From Agathobaculum desmolans ATCC 43058 (GTDB taxonomy: Bacteria > Bacillota > Clostridia > Oscillospirales > Butyricicoccaceae), in contig NZ_JNJN01000001.1 in the NCBI RefSeq assembly GCF_000701665.1, positions 60,784 through 124,783 on the forward strand: DNA of 64,000 bases, read 5' to 3'. A model generated the notes under the pieces. The model was given only the letters and a program-made list of their open reading frames with translations, was not told the DNA's origin and made no database searches. The position numbers and the translations under genes are program-made. Position 1 is the first letter of the stretch, and every line of letters starts with the position of its first letter. This document shows, piece after piece, positions 53,081 through 63,375 of this stretch.

Positions 53081-53749
53081 TCAGGCGGAAACCGACAATA
53101 TCCCCTGCACCTCGCCCGGCAGCCGCAAAAAAGCGGAGCGGTCATACCGGCGCGGCAGCACAACAACCATGGTCATCCACAGTGTGCCGTCCTTTTTCTG
53201 CTCGGTATGAACCTCCTTCACCTCAATCTGCTCGGCCAGCAGCCAGCTTCGCAGTGCCGGTGCGCTTTCTCCGCTGTCCGCCAGCTGCACGCACAGCTCG
53301 GTCACGCGCACGCTCTCACGCCGTTCGATGTAGCGCAGTACCACCTGCGAAACCAGCATCAGCGCAGTCGTGACCAAACCGAGCAGATACAGTCCGCTGC
53401 CGACCGCCATGCCAACGCCGGTAGTCGTCCACAGACCGGCTGCCGTTGTCAGGCCGACCACACTGCCGCGGCGCACAAAAATCACACCCGCGCCCAGAAA
53501 TCCGATCCCCGCCGCAATGCTCGCCGCCACGCGCGACACATCCACGCTTGCCCCCTCGACCGGGATCACGTCGAAAAAGCCATATTTGGAAACAAGCATC
53601 ATCAGCGCCGATCCAAGCGCTACCATCATATGGGTCTTCATGCCCGCGCCCTTCATGCGGGACTGCCGTTCAATGCCGATCATCAGCCCGCAGGCCGATG
53701 CCACCAGCAGCCGCACAATACAAACCAATTCCATTTCCCATTGCAGCAT
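53081..53749 (-). CDS. MgtC/SapB-family membrane protein
   Basis: The 222-residue protein has five N-terminal membrane helices, with the family motifs CGLMIGIERQ, KGAGMKTHMMVALGSALMMLVS, AAGIGFLGAGVIF and TTAAGLWTTTGVGMAVG. A cytoplasmic domain of about 80 residues follows. The family includes Mg2+-limitation virulence factors and general membrane proteins; the specific role here is unknown. The ATG at 53749 has no strong RBS in view. Confidence 0.9.
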   Translation of the reverse strand: MLQWEMELVCIVRLLVASACGLMIGIERQSRMKGAGMKTHMMVALGSALMMLVSKYGFFDVIPVEGASVDVSRVAASIAAGIGFLGAGVIFVRRGSVVGLTTAAGLWTTTGVGMAVGSGLYLLGLVTTALMLVSQVVLRYIERRESVRVTELCVQLADSGESAPALRSWLLAEQIEVKEVHTEQKKDGTLWMTMVVVLPRRYDRSAFLRLPGEVQGILSVSA

Positions 53750-53873
53750 ACGCCCGCCCCCTCTCTCTTCTTGCTTTCAGTATAGCAGAACGGTGCGTGA
53801 AGTCAAACGAAAACGCAGTACCATCCTGCCGGACGGGGTATGCTCCGGTGCAATCCACTTTTCAGACAAAAGA

Positions 53874-53913
53874 AAAAGGTTATCCAGTAAGCACGCTACT
53901 GGATAACCTTTTT
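53874..53913. terminator. Terminator of the alpha operon
   Basis: A 17-bp nearly perfect palindrome (AAAAAGGTTATCCAGTA / TACTGGATAACCTTTTT) with T-runs on both strands, 30 bp after the rplQ stop. Confidence 0.9.
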
Positions 53914-53946
53914 AGATCATTTTCCTGTAACAGGTGAGCCGTTAAC

Positions 53947-54291
53947 TTACTTAACCAGCTCGATGATCGCCATTTCCGCTGCGTCGCCGCGGCGCGGACC
54001 GGTCTTGATGATGCGGGTGTAGCCGCCGTTACGGGTGGCATACTCGGGCGCGATCTCAGAGAAGAGCTTTGCTACAACAGCTTCCTTGGTGATGAAAGCC
54101 ATCGCCTGACGGCGGGAAGCCAGCGTGTTCTTCTTGCCAAGGGTGATCATCTTTTCGGTCATCGGGCCGACTTCCTTGGCGCGGGCGAGGGTGGTCTCCA
54201 CTCTGCCGTTCTCCAGCAGGAAGGTCACCATCGCACGGAGCATGGCCATACGGTGGTCGGTCGGACGGCCGAGCTTGCGATTGTTAGCCAT
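53947..54291 (-). CDS. rplQ: 50S ribosomal protein L17
   Basis: The 114-residue product is the bacterial L17: [28 protein letters not shown] at the N-terminus and [25 protein letters not shown] at the C-terminus. It lies at the end of the 50S tunnel. It is the last gene of the alpha operon, 140 bp after rpoA. Confidence 0.98.
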   Translation of the reverse strand: MANNRKLGRPTDHRMAMLRAMVTFLLENGRVETTLARAKEVGPMTEKMITLGKKNTLASRRQAMAFITKEAVVAKLFSEIAPEYATRNGGYTRIIKTGPRRGDAAEMAIIELVK

Positions 54292-54430
54292 TCGTGTTTA
54301 CCTCCAAATTCAAGTGAAAGCGGCGGCGCGGCCTTCGTGCCGCCGCAGAAATTCAGTACATGCTGCCCATACAACACGGGCACGGGAAAGATCGTGCCGC
54401 CTGCTGTGCACAGTCAGACGGTACAGCAAA

Positions 54431-55378
54431 TCATTCCTCGGACTTGGCAAGATGCAGACCCATAGCCTCCAGCTTGCCAATCACCTCTTCCAGGGACTTG
54501 CGGCCCAGATTACGAACCTTCATCATATCCTCTTCCGAGGTGTTGATCAGGTCTTCCACCGTGTTGATACCGGCGCGCTTGAGGCAGTTGAACGAACGCA
54601 CGGAGAAGTCCAGCTCCTCAATGGTCATTTCAAGCACCTTATCGTGCTGCGCTTCGGCCTTTTCCACAACGGTGGACTTGGAGCCGATTTCCTCAGACAG
54701 GTCAACAAACAGGTCGAGATGGTCGCGCAGCACCTTCGCGCCAAGCGAAACCGCATCGCGCGCATTGATGGTGCCGTCCGTCCAGATCTCGAGCGTGAGC
54801 TTATCAAAGTCGGTCAGATCGCGGACACGGGTGTTTTCCACCGTGTAGTTGACCTTATAAACCGGCGTGTAGATCGAATCCACCGGAATGACCCCGATGG
54901 AGGTCTGATGCTGCTTGTTCTTCTCCGCCGGCACATAGCCGCGGCCCGAAGTCAGCGTGATCTCCATGGACAGGCGCGCATCGCTCATCAGCGTGGCGAT
55001 ATGCAGATCGGGGTTGAGGATCTCAACTTCACCGTCCGCATGGATATCACCGGCCTTTACCTCACCCTCACCTGCGGCCTCAATGTAGACCGTCTTGGGT
55101 CCGTCGCAGTGCAGCTTGGCAATGATGCCCTTGATGTTCAGCACGATCTCGGTCACGTCTTCCTTAACGCCCGGGATCGTGGAAAACTCGTGCTGCACGC
55201 CGGCGATCTTGATGCTCGACGCAGCCGTTCCGGGCAGCGAAGAGAGCAGAATGCGGCGCAGGGAGTTGCCCAGCGTGGTGCCATATCCGCGCTCGAGCGG
55301 TTCTACGACGAACTTGCCGTAAGAACCATCCTCAGCGAGCTGTTCACAGTCAATACGCGGCTTTTCGATTTCGATCAT
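54431..55378 (-). CDS. rpoA: RNA polymerase alpha subunit
   Basis: The 315-residue protein has the N-terminal dimerisation domain ([25 protein letters not shown]) and the C-terminal DNA- and activator-contact domain ([41 protein letters not shown]). It starts RNA polymerase assembly. ATG 55378 has a GGAGG about 8 nt upstream. It follows rpsD by 85 bp in the alpha operon. Confidence 0.98.
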   Translation of the reverse strand: MIEIEKPRIDCEQLAEDGSYGKFVVEPLERGYGTTLGNSLRRILLSSLPGTAASSIKIAGVQHEFSTIPGVKEDVTEIVLNIKGIIAKLHCDGPKTVYIEAAGEGEVKAGDIHADGEVEILNPDLHIATLMSDARLSMEITLTSGRGYVPAEKNKQHQTSIGVIPVDSIYTPVYKVNYTVENTRVRDLTDFDKLTLEIWTDGTINARDAVSLGAKVLRDHLDLFVDLSEEIGSKSTVVEKAEAQHDKVLEMTIEELDFSVRSFNCLKRAGINTVEDLINTSEEDMMKVRNLGRKSLEEVIGKLEAMGLHLAKSEE

Positions 55379-55463
55379 GTGGTACCCTCCTTCACGTTGG
55401 TTGGAAACTGAAAGTGGAACAGGCGTGGCAGACGCCCCGCCTGTCCCAAAAACGAGGGTCTAA

Positions 55464-56057
55464 TTATTTCGAGTACAACTCGACGATGAGGTGCTCGGCT
55501 ACATCGTAGTCGATGTCGTCACGAGCCGGCATCGCAACGATCTTGCCCTCGAAGGAATCGTTCGCCTTGTCGATCCACTTCGGGCAGGCCTTCTTGCCGT
55601 TCTCCTCGAGCAGCGCCTTGAACTTGGCGGTCGAGCGGGACTTCTCACGGACAGCGATCACATCGCCCGGCTTCACCTGGAAGGACGGGATGTTGACGCG
55701 CTTGCCGTTTACGGTAAAGTGCGCATGGTTTACGAGCTGACGCGCCTCGCGGCGGGTGTTCGCAAAGCCCAGACGGAACACAACATTGTCCAGACGGCGC
55801 TCGAGCTCCTGCAGCAGGATCTCACCGGTGATGCCCTGCTTGCGCTCAGCCTTCTCGTAGTAAGCATGGAACTGCTTCTCGAGAACACCGTAGATAAACT
55901 TTACCTTCTGCTTCTCATTGAGCTGCAGGCCGTACTCGGACTGCTTGCGGCGGGACTGCTTGGGCTGGCGCTTGGTAGACTTGGAGTAACCAAGTACCGC
56001 CGGGGAAAGGCCAAGCGTCTTGCAACGCTTGAGCACGGGCTGGGTATTCTTAGCCAT
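55464..56057 (-). CDS. rpsD: 30S ribosomal protein S4
   Basis: The 197-residue protein is S4: an N-terminal region with conserved KRCKTLGLSPAVLGY and SRRKQSEYGLQLNEKQKVK, and the S4 RNA-binding domain (RRLDNVVFRLGFANTRREARQLVNHAHFTVNGKRVNIPS). It nucleates 30S assembly and often autoregulates the alpha operon. It lacks the N-terminal zinc Cys cluster seen in some S4 proteins. It is 18 bp after rpsK. Confidence 0.97.
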   Translation of the reverse strand: MAKNTQPVLKRCKTLGLSPAVLGYSKSTKRQPKQSRRKQSEYGLQLNEKQKVKFIYGVLEKQFHAYYEKAERKQGITGEILLQELERRLDNVVFRLGFANTRREARQLVNHAHFTVNGKRVNIPSFQVKPGDVIAVREKSRSTAKFKALLEENGKKACPKWIDKANDSFEGKIVAMPARDDIDYDVAEHLIVELYSK

Positions 56058-56075
56058 TATCTGGTTCCTCCTCTA

Positions 56076-56480
56076 TTATACTCGACGACGCTTGGGCGGA
56101 CGGCAGCCGTTGTGCGGGATCGGGGTTACGTCCTTGATCATCGTAACCTCGAGGCCGGCAGCCTGCAGTGCACGGATCGCAGCCTCACGGCCGGAACCCG
56201 GGCCCTTAACATAAACCTCAACCGTCTTCAGGCCATGCTCCATAGCAGCGGCAGCGGCGGTCTCCGCAGCGGTCTGTGCCGCAAACGGAGTGGACTTACG
56301 CGAGCCGCGGAAGCCCATCTCGCCGGAGGAAGCCCAGGAGATCGCGTTACCGTTCAGGTCAGTGATGGTAACGATCGTGTTGTTGAAAGAGGAACGGATG
56401 TGAGCCGCGCCCTTTTCGATATTCTTGCGCTCGCGGCGGCGCGTACGGGTCGCCGCGCCCTTTTTCTGTACCTTAGCCAT
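56076..56480 (-). CDS. rpsK: 30S ribosomal protein S11
   Basis: The 134-residue S11 has a Lys/Arg-rich N-terminus, [19 protein letters not shown], the [14 protein letters not shown] region and the C-terminal [17 protein letters not shown]. It forms the platform of the 30S near the E site. It is placed between rpsM and rpsD, 16 bp after rpsM. Confidence 0.98.
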   Translation of the reverse strand: MAKVQKKGAATRTRRRERKNIEKGAAHIRSSFNNTIVTITDLNGNAISWASSGEMGFRGSRKSTPFAAQTAAETAAAAAMEHGLKTVEVYVKGPGSGREAAIRALQAAGLEVTMIKDVTPIPHNGCRPPKRRRV

Positions 56481-56496
56481 TTATACGTTCCCCTCC

Positions 56497-56865
56497 TTAC
56501 TTCTTCTTGTTCGCAATGGTCTTCTTGGGACCCTTGCGGGTACGGGCGTTGGTCTTGGTGCGCTGACCGCGAACCGGCAGGCCGCGGCGGTGGCGCAGGC
56601 CGCGGTAGCAGCCGATCTCAACCAGACGCTTGATATTCAGACCGATCTCACGGCGCAGGTCACCCTCGACGTTGTAGTCGCGCTCGATGACTTCACGCAG
56701 CTTAGCGGCTTCTTCTTCAGTCAGGTCCTTTACGCGGGTATCCGGATTGATACCGGTCTTGGCAAGGATCTCATTGGACGTCTTGCGGCCAATACCGAAG
56801 ACGTAGGTCAGGCCGATCTCCACGCGCTTCTCGCGGGGAAGGTCAACACCGGCAATACGTGCCAT
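56497..56865 (-). CDS. rpsM: 30S ribosomal protein S13
   Basis: The 122-residue S13 has [26 protein letters not shown] and the RNA-contact C-terminus [27 protein letters not shown]. It sits in the 30S head and contacts tRNA and the 50S. It is separated from rpmJ by a long, hairpin-rich gap instead of the usual short spacer. Confidence 0.98.
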   Translation of the reverse strand: MARIAGVDLPREKRVEIGLTYVFGIGRKTSNEILAKTGINPDTRVKDLTEEEAAKLREVIERDYNVEGDLRREIGLNIKRLVEIGCYRGLRHRRGLPVRGQRTKTNARTRKGPKKTIANKKK

Positions 56866-57236
56866 ATTAAATATAACCTCCGATTAGTTACACTGAGGCG
56901 TGTTGGCAAACACAGTATAGGGACCGCCTCCGCCCCTGCAGCGCCGCGCGATTGCGCGTGCTTGTCGTGTTCGCGTAAACCATGATCCCGCGCCATAGCG
57001 CGGCAATTTATCCGAAAACGGGCGCCGCCCGGTTTTCGCATCTCGCGCCCGCAGGCGCAATTCATCAGGCAACCGCCGTGCGATTGCCGTAAAAACCGGG
57101 GCTTCGCCTCGGTTTTTACACCCTGACCCAGCCGCTCTGGGCGGCGTCATTCGGGTATCGAAACTTGGTTTCTTCGGAACCAAGTTTCGTATATAGGGGA
57201 CTTTTGAAGTCCCCTATAAGCGCGGTTACGCGCATC
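56866..57236. repeat. 370-bp hairpin-rich insertion between rpmJ and rpsM (composite repeat copy B at 57086-57230)
   Basis: No credible gene. The distal part (57086-57230) repeats in order AAAAACCGGGGCTTCGCC..GGTTTTT, the hairpin in GGTATCGAAACTTGGTTTCT, TTTCGTATATAGGGGAC and a GGGGACTT..AAGTCCCC hairpin, matching copy A in the infB-rbfA gap. The other half holds GC-rich stems (e.g. GCGCGATTGCGCG, CCGCGCCATAGCGCGG). It lies inside an essential ribosomal operon. Confidence 0.65.
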
Positions 57237-57356
<120 letters not shown>

Positions 57357-57449
57357 TTACCTCCATCAAATTTTTGGTGGGATGGGACACCGGATCGATC
57401 CGGCGACCGCTGGCGCTCGGGTCACATACGCGCCTCCGCCCGCTTTTTC

Positions 57450-57668
57450 TTACTTGGAACGCCAAGTAATACGACCGCGGGTCAGGTCGTAGGGCGACAT
57501 CTGTACGGTGACCTTGTCGCCGGGAAGAATGCGGATAAAGTTCATGCGCAGCTTGCCCGAAATGTGAGCCAGAATTTTGTGGCCGTTGGGCAGCTCCACC
57601 TGAAACATTGCGTTGGGCAGCGCTTCGATTACGGTGCCCTCCAGCTCGATTACATCATCTTTTGCCAT
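57450..57668 (-). CDS. infA: Translation initiation factor IF-1
   Basis: The 72-residue protein is a single OB fold with the IF-1 signature: [51 protein letters not shown]. It occupies the A site of the 30S during initiation. Start ATG at 57668 behind GGAGGG. It lies 22 bp after the KOW-domain gene. Confidence 0.98.
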   Translation of the reverse strand: MAKDDVIELEGTVIEALPNAMFQVELPNGHKILAHISGKLRMNFIRILPGDKVTVQMSPYDLTRGRITWRSK

Positions 57669-57690
57669 TATGTGTGTTTACCCTCCTCGG

Positions 57691-57969
57691 TCAAATCGCG
57701 TCCTCGTCCCCTGTCCAGAGGGCGAGCGCCTTGCGGATGTCGCTGTTTGTCAGGCGGCCGCTTTCCAGCAGCTTGCGGCGGGTTTTCTCGTCGCACACAC
57801 CCTGACGGCTTACATGCCTGCGCCGTTTGCGCTTGGGGCTTTCCGCCCGGCGCGCACGGCCGTTTGCGAGCAGAAGAAAATCCCCCTCTTCCGCCACGAC
57901 CAGCATCAGCTGTCCCTTATCCCTGCCGGTAAGCGACAGGACAATATCGGAAGCCTGCAGCTCCGTCAT
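57691..57969 (-). CDS. KOW-domain RNA-binding protein (L14e-like)
   Basis: The 92-residue protein begins with a KOW-type strand (ASDIVLSLTGRDKGQLMLVVA, about 6-26), resembling archaeal/eukaryotic L14e, and then has an Arg/Lys-rich linker and helix. Such small KOW proteins sit between map and infA in many clostridia; their function is not established, but a ribosome or RNA link is likely from context. Its first base overlaps the map stop codon. Confidence 0.85.
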   Translation of the reverse strand: MTELQASDIVLSLTGRDKGQLMLVVAEEGDFLLLANGRARRAESPKRKRRRHVSRQGVCDEKTRRKLLESGRLTNSDIRKALALWTGDEDAI

Positions 57970-58733
57970 TACAGCACCTCACCGTCGATATTGGTCAGGA
58001 TCTCCGCCTCGCCATCCGTGATGGCAATGGTGTTTTCGTAATGGGCGGACAGCTTGCCGTCCTTCGTCTTAACCGTCCAGCCATCCGGCAGGACTTTGAC
58101 GTCGTACACACCCACGTTGACCATGGGTTCCACCGCAATGGTCATACCGCGCTGCAGTCGGATACCGTGGCCGGGGCGGCCGAAGTTCGGCACCTCGGGC
58201 GATTCGTGCAGTGCACTGCCGATGCCGTGGCCGACATACGAACGCACCACCGAAAAACCGTTCTTTTCCACATAAGCCTGCACGGCTGCGGAAATATCCG
58301 AAACGCGATAGCCCTCGCGGGCAAATTTGATGCCTTCAAAAAAGCTCTGCCGGGTCACTTCGATCAAACGCTTGGCCTCGTCGCTCACCTCGCCGCAGGG
58401 CACGGTGCACGCACAGTCGCCGTGATGGCCGCCGATCAGCGCGCCTACGTCGACCTTGACGATATCCCCTTCCTGCACCACGCGGGTCATGGACGGAATA
58501 CCGTGGATCACCTCATCGTTGATCGAGATACAGGCGCTGCCAGGAAAGCCGCCATAGCCAAGGAAAGAAGGCGTTGCGCCCGCTTCCTCGATCGTTTGAC
58601 GGACGATCCGGTCGATCTCGCCTGTGGTGACGCCGGGGCGGACGGCATCCGCCGCCGCCTTACGGGCCAATGCCGTAATGCGGCCGGCGATACGCATCCG
58701 CTCAAGCTCCTTATCTGTTTTAATGTGGATCAT
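57969..58733 (-). CDS. map: Type I methionine aminopeptidase
   Basis: The 254-residue protein has the MetAP fold with metal ligands visible in VDVGALIGGHHGDCA (Asp, Asp), YVGHGIGSALHESPEVPNFG (His) and VEPMVN (Glu), plus the distal Glu in SAHYENTIAI. It removes the initiator Met from nascent proteins. The start is the ATG at 58733, 3 bp after the adk stop. It follows adk in the distal spc order secY-adk-map-infA. Confidence 0.97.
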   Translation of the reverse strand: MIHIKTDKELERMRIAGRITALARKAAADAVRPGVTTGEIDRIVRQTIEEAGATPSFLGYGGFPGSACISINDEVIHGIPSMTRVVQEGDIVKVDVGALIGGHHGDCACTVPCGEVSDEAKRLIEVTRQSFFEGIKFAREGYRVSDISAAVQAYVEKNGFSVVRSYVGHGIGSALHESPEVPNFGRPGHGIRLQRGMTIAVEPMVNVGVYDVKVLPDGWTVKTKDGKLSAHYENTIAITDGEAEILTNIDGEVL

Positions 58734-58736
58734 ATT

Positions 58737-59366
58737 TTACAGACCCAGCGCCTGTACGGCAAGCTTCTCGGTTTCCCGGATGCCCTGTGTGCCGTCAATG
58801 GTCTTGAGCTTGCCCTGCGCCGTGTAATAATCGATCAACGGCTCGGTCTGCTCATGATAGGTCTCCTGACGGCGGCGAACCACATCGGGCTGGTCATCGC
58901 TGCGGATGATCAGCTTATCGCCGCAGATATCGCAGATGCCCTCTACACGCGGCGGGTTCGCCACCACATGATAGGTTGCACCGCAGCGCAGGCAGACACG
59001 ACGGCCGGTCATGCGCTTTTCAATCACTTCATACGGCACATCGAGCGACAGTGCACAGTCGATGTTCGCGATCTTGTCCAGTGCTTCCGCCTGCGGGATC
59101 GTACGCGGAAAACCGTCCAGAATAAAACCGCTCTTGCAGTCACGCTTGGCAATTCGCTCCTCAAGCAGGTCAATGACGAGTTTATCCGGTACCAACTGGC
59201 CGGCATCCATAAAGTCCTTTGCCTGCCGGCCAAGCGGGGTGTCGTTCTTGATCGCCTCGCGCAGGATATTGCCAGTGGAGATGCTCGGTACGCCCATCTT
59301 TTCGATCAGATAAGATGCAAGCGTGCCCTTGCCGGCGCCCGGAGCGCCCAGTAAAATCAAATTCAC
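58737..59366 (-). CDS. adk: Adenylate kinase, zinc-LID form
   Basis: The 209-residue protein has P-loop GAPGAGKGT, the DGFPRT motif and NMP-binding STGNILREAI. The LID domain holds four Cys (CLRC and CDIC, about 125-150), the structural zinc form typical of Gram-positives. It interconverts 2 ADP with ATP and AMP. The start is a GTG at 59366 with GGAGG 10 nt upstream. Confidence 0.97.
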   Translation of the reverse strand: MNLILLGAPGAGKGTLASYLIEKMGVPSISTGNILREAIKNDTPLGRQAKDFMDAGQLVPDKLVIDLLEERIAKRDCKSGFILDGFPRTIPQAEALDKIANIDCALSLDVPYEVIEKRMTGRRVCLRCGATYHVVANPPRVEGICDICGDKLIIRSDDQPDVVRRRQETYHEQTEPLIDYYTAQGKLKTIDGTQGIRETEKLAVQALGL

Positions 59367-59385
59367 TTGAAATCAGCCTCCAGCA

Positions 59386-60675
59386 TTATTCCAAAAAGCC
59401 CTTGTGATGACGCATCAGCATCTGCGCTTCCATCTGCTTAACCGTATCAAGCGCAACACCGACCACGATGATGACCGAAGTGCCACCGAGCGCCACGTTG
59501 GACAGCGTCGGGGAGATGGCGCCAACAATCAGCGGAAGGATTGCGATAACACCGAGGAAGATCGCACCGACAAAGGTAACCTTGCCGAGCGCCTTGGTGA
59601 TGAAATCGCTGGTCGGCTTGCCCGGACGGAAGCCCGGAATGAAGCCGCCGTTCTTCTTCAGGTTGTTGGCGATCTCGATCGGGTTGAACTGGATGGATGC
59701 GTAGAAATACGCAAAGGCCAGAATGAGCAGACCGTAAACCACGATATAGAACGGGCTGGACTGCGAGAACAGGTTCAAAATATGCCAACCGAACGTGTTA
59801 GCCTCCGGCTTCCAGAACATACCGATTGTCTGCGGCAGCGAGAGGATGGACGACGCGAAGATAATCGGCATAACGCCGGCCGCGTTGACCTTGATCGGCA
59901 GGTGGGTGGACTGGCCGCCGTACATCTTACGGCCAACCACACGCTTCGCATACTGCACCGGGATACGGCGCTCCGCGTTGGACATGAACACAATGAATAC
60001 CACAACGCCCAGACCGATGATGACCATCAGCACAGCCGACAGGATGCCGGATGCGCCGCCCTTGATCAGGTTGAACAGCGTGGAGATCAGCGCCGGACCA
60101 CGGGAAACGATGCCTGCGAACAGGATGATCGAAATGCCGTTGCCGATGCCGTTCTGGGTGATGTGCTCGCCCAGCCACATAATCAGCGCCGTGCCGGCGG
60201 TAAAGGTCAGCACAATCGCCGCACCGGCCAGCACACCCGTGTTGGACAGGAAGCCCTCCGTGCGCAGCAGCGCGTAGAACGAAAAGCCCTGCAGAAGACC
60301 CAGAACAACCGCAACGTAGCGGGTCCAGGAAGCGATCTTCTTGCGGCCTTCCTCGCCGCCGTCCTTTACCAGCCGCTCGAGAGCGGGGATGGCAACGGTC
60401 AGCAGCTGCAGGATAATGGACGCGTTAATATACGGGGTGATCGACATGGCGAAGATCGTCGCGTTGGACAGACCGCCGCCCGTGAACATGTTCAGATAAC
60501 CGAGCATCGAACCGGATACCGATGCCTGCTCAAAGTAAGCAGACAGCAGATTCGTGTCGATGAACGGAACAGGAATGCACGAACCGAAACGGAAGATCAG
60601 CAGAATAAACAGCGTATACAGGATCTTCTTGCGCAGTTCGGGCATACTCCAGGCGTTTTTAAGGGTTTGAAACAC
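59386..60675 (-). CDS. secY: Preprotein translocase subunit SecY
   Basis: The 429-residue protein has ten membrane helices, with SecY motifs such as PVPFIDTNLLSAY, the plug region after TM1 (MFTGGGLSNATIFAMSITPYINASI), GNGISIILFAGI and QFNPIEIANNLKKNGGFIPG. It forms the protein-conducting channel. The start is a GTG at 60675, GAGGTG 7 nt upstream, one base from the rplO stop. Confidence 0.98.
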   Translation of the reverse strand: MFQTLKNAWSMPELRKKILYTLFILLIFRFGSCIPVPFIDTNLLSAYFEQASVSGSMLGYLNMFTGGGLSNATIFAMSITPYINASIILQLLTVAIPALERLVKDGGEEGRKKIASWTRYVAVVLGLLQGFSFYALLRTEGFLSNTGVLAGAAIVLTFTAGTALIMWLGEHITQNGIGNGISIILFAGIVSRGPALISTLFNLIKGGASGILSAVLMVIIGLGVVVFIVFMSNAERRIPVQYAKRVVGRKMYGGQSTHLPIKVNAAGVMPIIFASSILSLPQTIGMFWKPEANTFGWHILNLFSQSSPFYIVVYGLLILAFAYFYASIQFNPIEIANNLKKNGGFIPGFRPGKPTSDFITKALGKVTFVGAIFLGVIAILPLIVGAISPTLSNVALGGTSVIIVVGVALDTVKQMEAQMLMRHHKGFLE

Positions 60676-60676
60676 C

Positions 60677-61117
60677 TTAAATCACCTCGGCCTTTCCGCC
60701 TACGGCTTCGATCTTCTCCTTTGCGGACGCCGAGAACGCTGCAGCCTTAACGGTCAGCTTTTTGGTCAGCGTGCCGTTGCCTAGGATCTTAACGCCGTCG
60801 AGAGCATTCTTGACGATGCCAGCCTCACGCAGGGACTCTACGGTGACTTCAGCGCCGTCTTCAAACTTCTCCAGTGCGGATACATTGACCGGTGCGTAGG
60901 TGGTGCCGAAAATGTTATGGAAGCCACGCTTCGGCAGACGGCGTGCCAGAGGCATCTGGCCGCCTTCAAAGCCCGGGCGGACACCGCCGCCGGAACGGGC
61001 CCACTGGCCCTTGTGACCGCGGCCTGCGGTCTTGCCGTTGCCGGAACCAGCGCCGCGGCCCTTGCGGTAAGCGGGCTTGGACGCGCCTGCGGCAGGCGAT
61101 AATTCGTGAAGCTTCAT
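60677..61117 (-). CDS. rplO: 50S ribosomal protein L15
   Basis: The 146-residue L15 has [37 protein letters not shown] at the N-terminus and a C-terminal [24 protein letters not shown] stretch. It is a late 50S assembly protein. It lies between rpmD and secY in the usual order. Confidence 0.98.
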   Translation of the reverse strand: MKLHELSPAAGASKPAYRKGRGAGSGNGKTAGRGHKGQWARSGGGVRPGFEGGQMPLARRLPKRGFHNIFGTTYAPVNVSALEKFEDGAEVTVESLREAGIVKNALDGVKILGNGTLTKKLTVKAAAFSASAKEKIEAVGGKAEVI

Positions 61118-61120
61118 GGG

Positions 61121-61303
61121 TTACGCCTCCTCTACTACTTCGAGCAGGTAACCGATCTGCTTGACCTTGCCGCGCGTCTGCGCGTTGTCCGGCTGAACGG
61201 TTACATCGTTGATCTTCTTAAGCCCCAAAGAATGAGCGGTCGCGATGTGCTTATCCAAGCGGCCGACCAGGCTCTTTTTCAGGGTAATCTTCATGTTAGC
61301 CAT
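61121..61303 (-). CDS. rpmD: 50S ribosomal protein L30
   Basis: The 60-residue L30 has KITLKKSLVGRLDKHIATAHSLGLKKINDVTV. It binds 5S-neighbouring 23S rRNA. It is 3 bp before rplO and 17 bp after rpsE. Confidence 0.98.
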   Translation of the reverse strand: MANMKITLKKSLVGRLDKHIATAHSLGLKKINDVTVQPDNAQTRGKVKQIGYLLEVVEEA

Positions 61304-61320
61304 TGTGAGTTACCCCTTTC

Positions 61321-61824
61321 TTACAGTTCTTCTACGGCTTTGCCGCGAACAGCAGCTACCTGAGCCGCATCGCGCAGGCTCTTCAGGCCTTCCATCGTTG
61401 CGGTAACAACATTCTGCGGGTTGTTGGAGCGCAGGCACTTGGTACGGATGTCCTTGATGCCGGCAGCCTCAACGATTGCACGGACTGCGCCGCCGGCGAT
61501 AACGCCGGTACCGGGAGCAGCCGGCTTGAGCAGAACGCGGCCTGCACCGAACGCGCCGATAACCTCGTGCGGAATGGTGCTGCCCTTCATAGAGATCTTA
61601 ACGAGGTTCTTCTTCGCATCTTCGATGCCCTTGCGGATGGCATCCGGAACTTCTGCAGCCTTGCCGGTGCCGAAGCCTACGGTGCCCTTGCCGTCGCCTA
61701 CAACGACCAGCGCGGAGAACTTCATCACGCGGCCGCCCTTAACGGTCTTGGATACGCGATTGAGCGCTACGACGGTTTCGGTAAACTCGTCCTCACGCTT
61801 ATCATTTCTGTTAAACTGAGCCAT
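61321..61824 (-). CDS. rpsE: 30S ribosomal protein S5
   Basis: The 167-residue S5 has the S5 double-stranded RNA-binding domain ([41 protein letters not shown]) and the C-terminal domain ([34 protein letters not shown]). It is at the mRNA entry site. Spacing to rplR and rpmD is short. Confidence 0.98.
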   Translation of the reverse strand: MAQFNRNDKREDEFTETVVALNRVSKTVKGGRVMKFSALVVVGDGKGTVGFGTGKAAEVPDAIRKGIEDAKKNLVKISMKGSTIPHEVIGAFGAGRVLLKPAAPGTGVIAGGAVRAIVEAAGIKDIRTKCLRSNNPQNVVTATMEGLKSLRDAAQVAAVRGKAVEEL

Positions 61825-61842
61825 GTTTTACCTCCTCCCGAC

Positions 61843-62202
61843 TTAAAACTGCAGGCCGCCCTCACGGGCGCCTTCCGCGAGTTCCTTCACGCGGCCGTGG
61901 TACAGATAGCCGCCGCGGTCAAACACGACAACTTCGATGCCCTTGGCCTTGCAGCGCTCGGCAACCAGCTGGCCAATCTTCTTGGCTGCTTCCTTGTTGC
62001 CGCCGTACTCGGTGAAGTCCTTCTCGGCAGTCGAGGCGGAAACCAGGGTAACACCGGCAACATCGTCGATGACCTGGGCGTAAATATTCTTGGCAGAACG
62101 GTATACGTCGAGACGCGGACGCTCGGCGGTACCGCTGATCTTTGCGCGTACGCGCTTGTGGCGCTGCAGACGCGCCTTGTTGGAATCCTTCTTCGAAACC
62201 AT
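61843..62202 (-). CDS. rplR: 50S ribosomal protein L18
   Basis: The 119-residue L18 has [37 protein letters not shown] and the C-terminal [28 protein letters not shown]. It binds 5S rRNA. It lies between rplF and rpsE as expected. Confidence 0.98.
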   Translation of the reverse strand: MVSKKDSNKARLQRHKRVRAKISGTAERPRLDVYRSAKNIYAQVIDDVAGVTLVSASTAEKDFTEYGGNKEAAKKIGQLVAERCKAKGIEVVVFDRGGYLYHGRVKELAEGAREGGLQF

Positions 62203-62223
62203 TTAAATCCGTCTCTCCTTTCC

Positions 62224-62769
62224 TTACTTCTTCTTCGCGCCGGTCTTGCCTTCCTTGCGGCGGACGTACTCATCAGAGTAGCGAATGCCCTTGCCCTTGT
62301 AGGGTTCCGGCGGACGCTTCTCGCGGATCTCCGCAGCAAACTGGCCGACCTTCTGCTTGTCAGGACCGGAGATGATGATCGAGTTCGGGTTGGGAACATC
62401 GATCGTGATACCCTCGATCTCAGTCATCGTAACCGGATGCGAGTAACCGAGGTTCATAACCAGATCCTTGCCCTGCTTCTGCACACGGTAGCCAACACCC
62501 TGTACGCTCAGCTCCTTCTTGAAGCCTTCGGTAACGCCTACCACCATGTTGTGGATCAGGCTGCGGGTCAGGCCGTGCAGCGCACGGTTCTGCTTGTCGT
62601 CGTTCGGACGGGTGACGAGGATCTCATTTCCCTCCATCGCAACATTCATGTTGGGATGGATCTCACGGGTAAGGGTGGCCTTGGCGCCCTTAACGGTCAC
62701 AACGTGGCCGTCGATCTTGACTTCCACACCGGCCGGGACGGCAATCGGCATTCTACCAATTCGAGACAT
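62224..62769 (-). CDS. rplF: 50S ribosomal protein L6
   Basis: The 181-residue L6 has two L6 repeats ([46 protein letters not shown]), then [30 protein letters not shown], the family C-terminal signature. It binds 23S near the factor-binding centre. Confidence 0.98.
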   Translation of the reverse strand: MSRIGRMPIAVPAGVEVKIDGHVVTVKGAKATLTREIHPNMNVAMEGNEILVTRPNDDKQNRALHGLTRSLIHNMVVGVTEGFKKELSVQGVGYRVQKQGKDLVMNLGYSHPVTMTEIEGITIDVPNPNSIIISGPDKQKVGQFAAEIREKRPPEPYKGKGIRYSDEYVRRKEGKTGAKKK

Positions 62770-62784
62770 ACTTCAAACCTCCCC

Positions 62785-63183
62785 TTACCATACGAATGCG
62801 AGGACTTCACCGCCGACATTCAGCTCGCGCGCCTTCTTGTCGGTCATGATGCCTCTCGAGGTGGAAATGATGGCAACGCCGAGGCCGCGGAGCACCTTGG
62901 GAAGCTCCTGTGCGCCGGCATATACACGCAGGCCGGGCTTGGAAACGCGCTTGAGGCCGGAAATGGCCTTCTGGCGGCCGTCCACATACTTCAGCGTGAT
63001 GCGGATGATGCCCTGCGTATTGCCCTCGACAACTTCGAAAGCCTTGATATAGCCTTCGTCGAGCAGGATCTGGGCAATTGCCTTCTTCATTTTGGACGCG
63101 GGTACGTCCACGCTGGCATGACGAGCATTGCCGGCGTTGCGGATACGGGTCAGCATATCCGCGATGGGATCAGTGATCTGCAT
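62785..63183 (-). CDS. rpsH: 30S ribosomal protein S8
   Basis: The 132-residue S8 has [41 protein letters not shown] and the C-terminal [33 protein letters not shown]. It binds the 16S central domain. The start is the ATG at 63183 (AAGGAGA, 6 nt). Unlike usual Firmicute order, rpsN and rplE do not precede it; a 570-bp leader does. Confidence 0.98.
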   Translation of the reverse strand: MQITDPIADMLTRIRNAGNARHASVDVPASKMKKAIAQILLDEGYIKAFEVVEGNTQGIIRITLKYVDGRQKAISGLKRVSKPGLRVYAGAQELPKVLRGLGVAIISTSRGIMTDKKARELNVGGEVLAFVW

Positions 63184-63375
63184 AAATGCTCTCCTTTTCA
63201 AGAAGTTTGGGGGTAGTGCAGCAATCGGAGTGGGTTAATCTCCTGATTGACCTGTTTGCCTCCCACTTTTCTTTACACTGCCTGTGGCCCTTCCACAAAC
63301 AGCGGCTGTGGGGATCGCGATTTTTTTGCCTTACAGCAAAAAATCGCCGGCCTGAAAGCAACCAGACCAACGATA

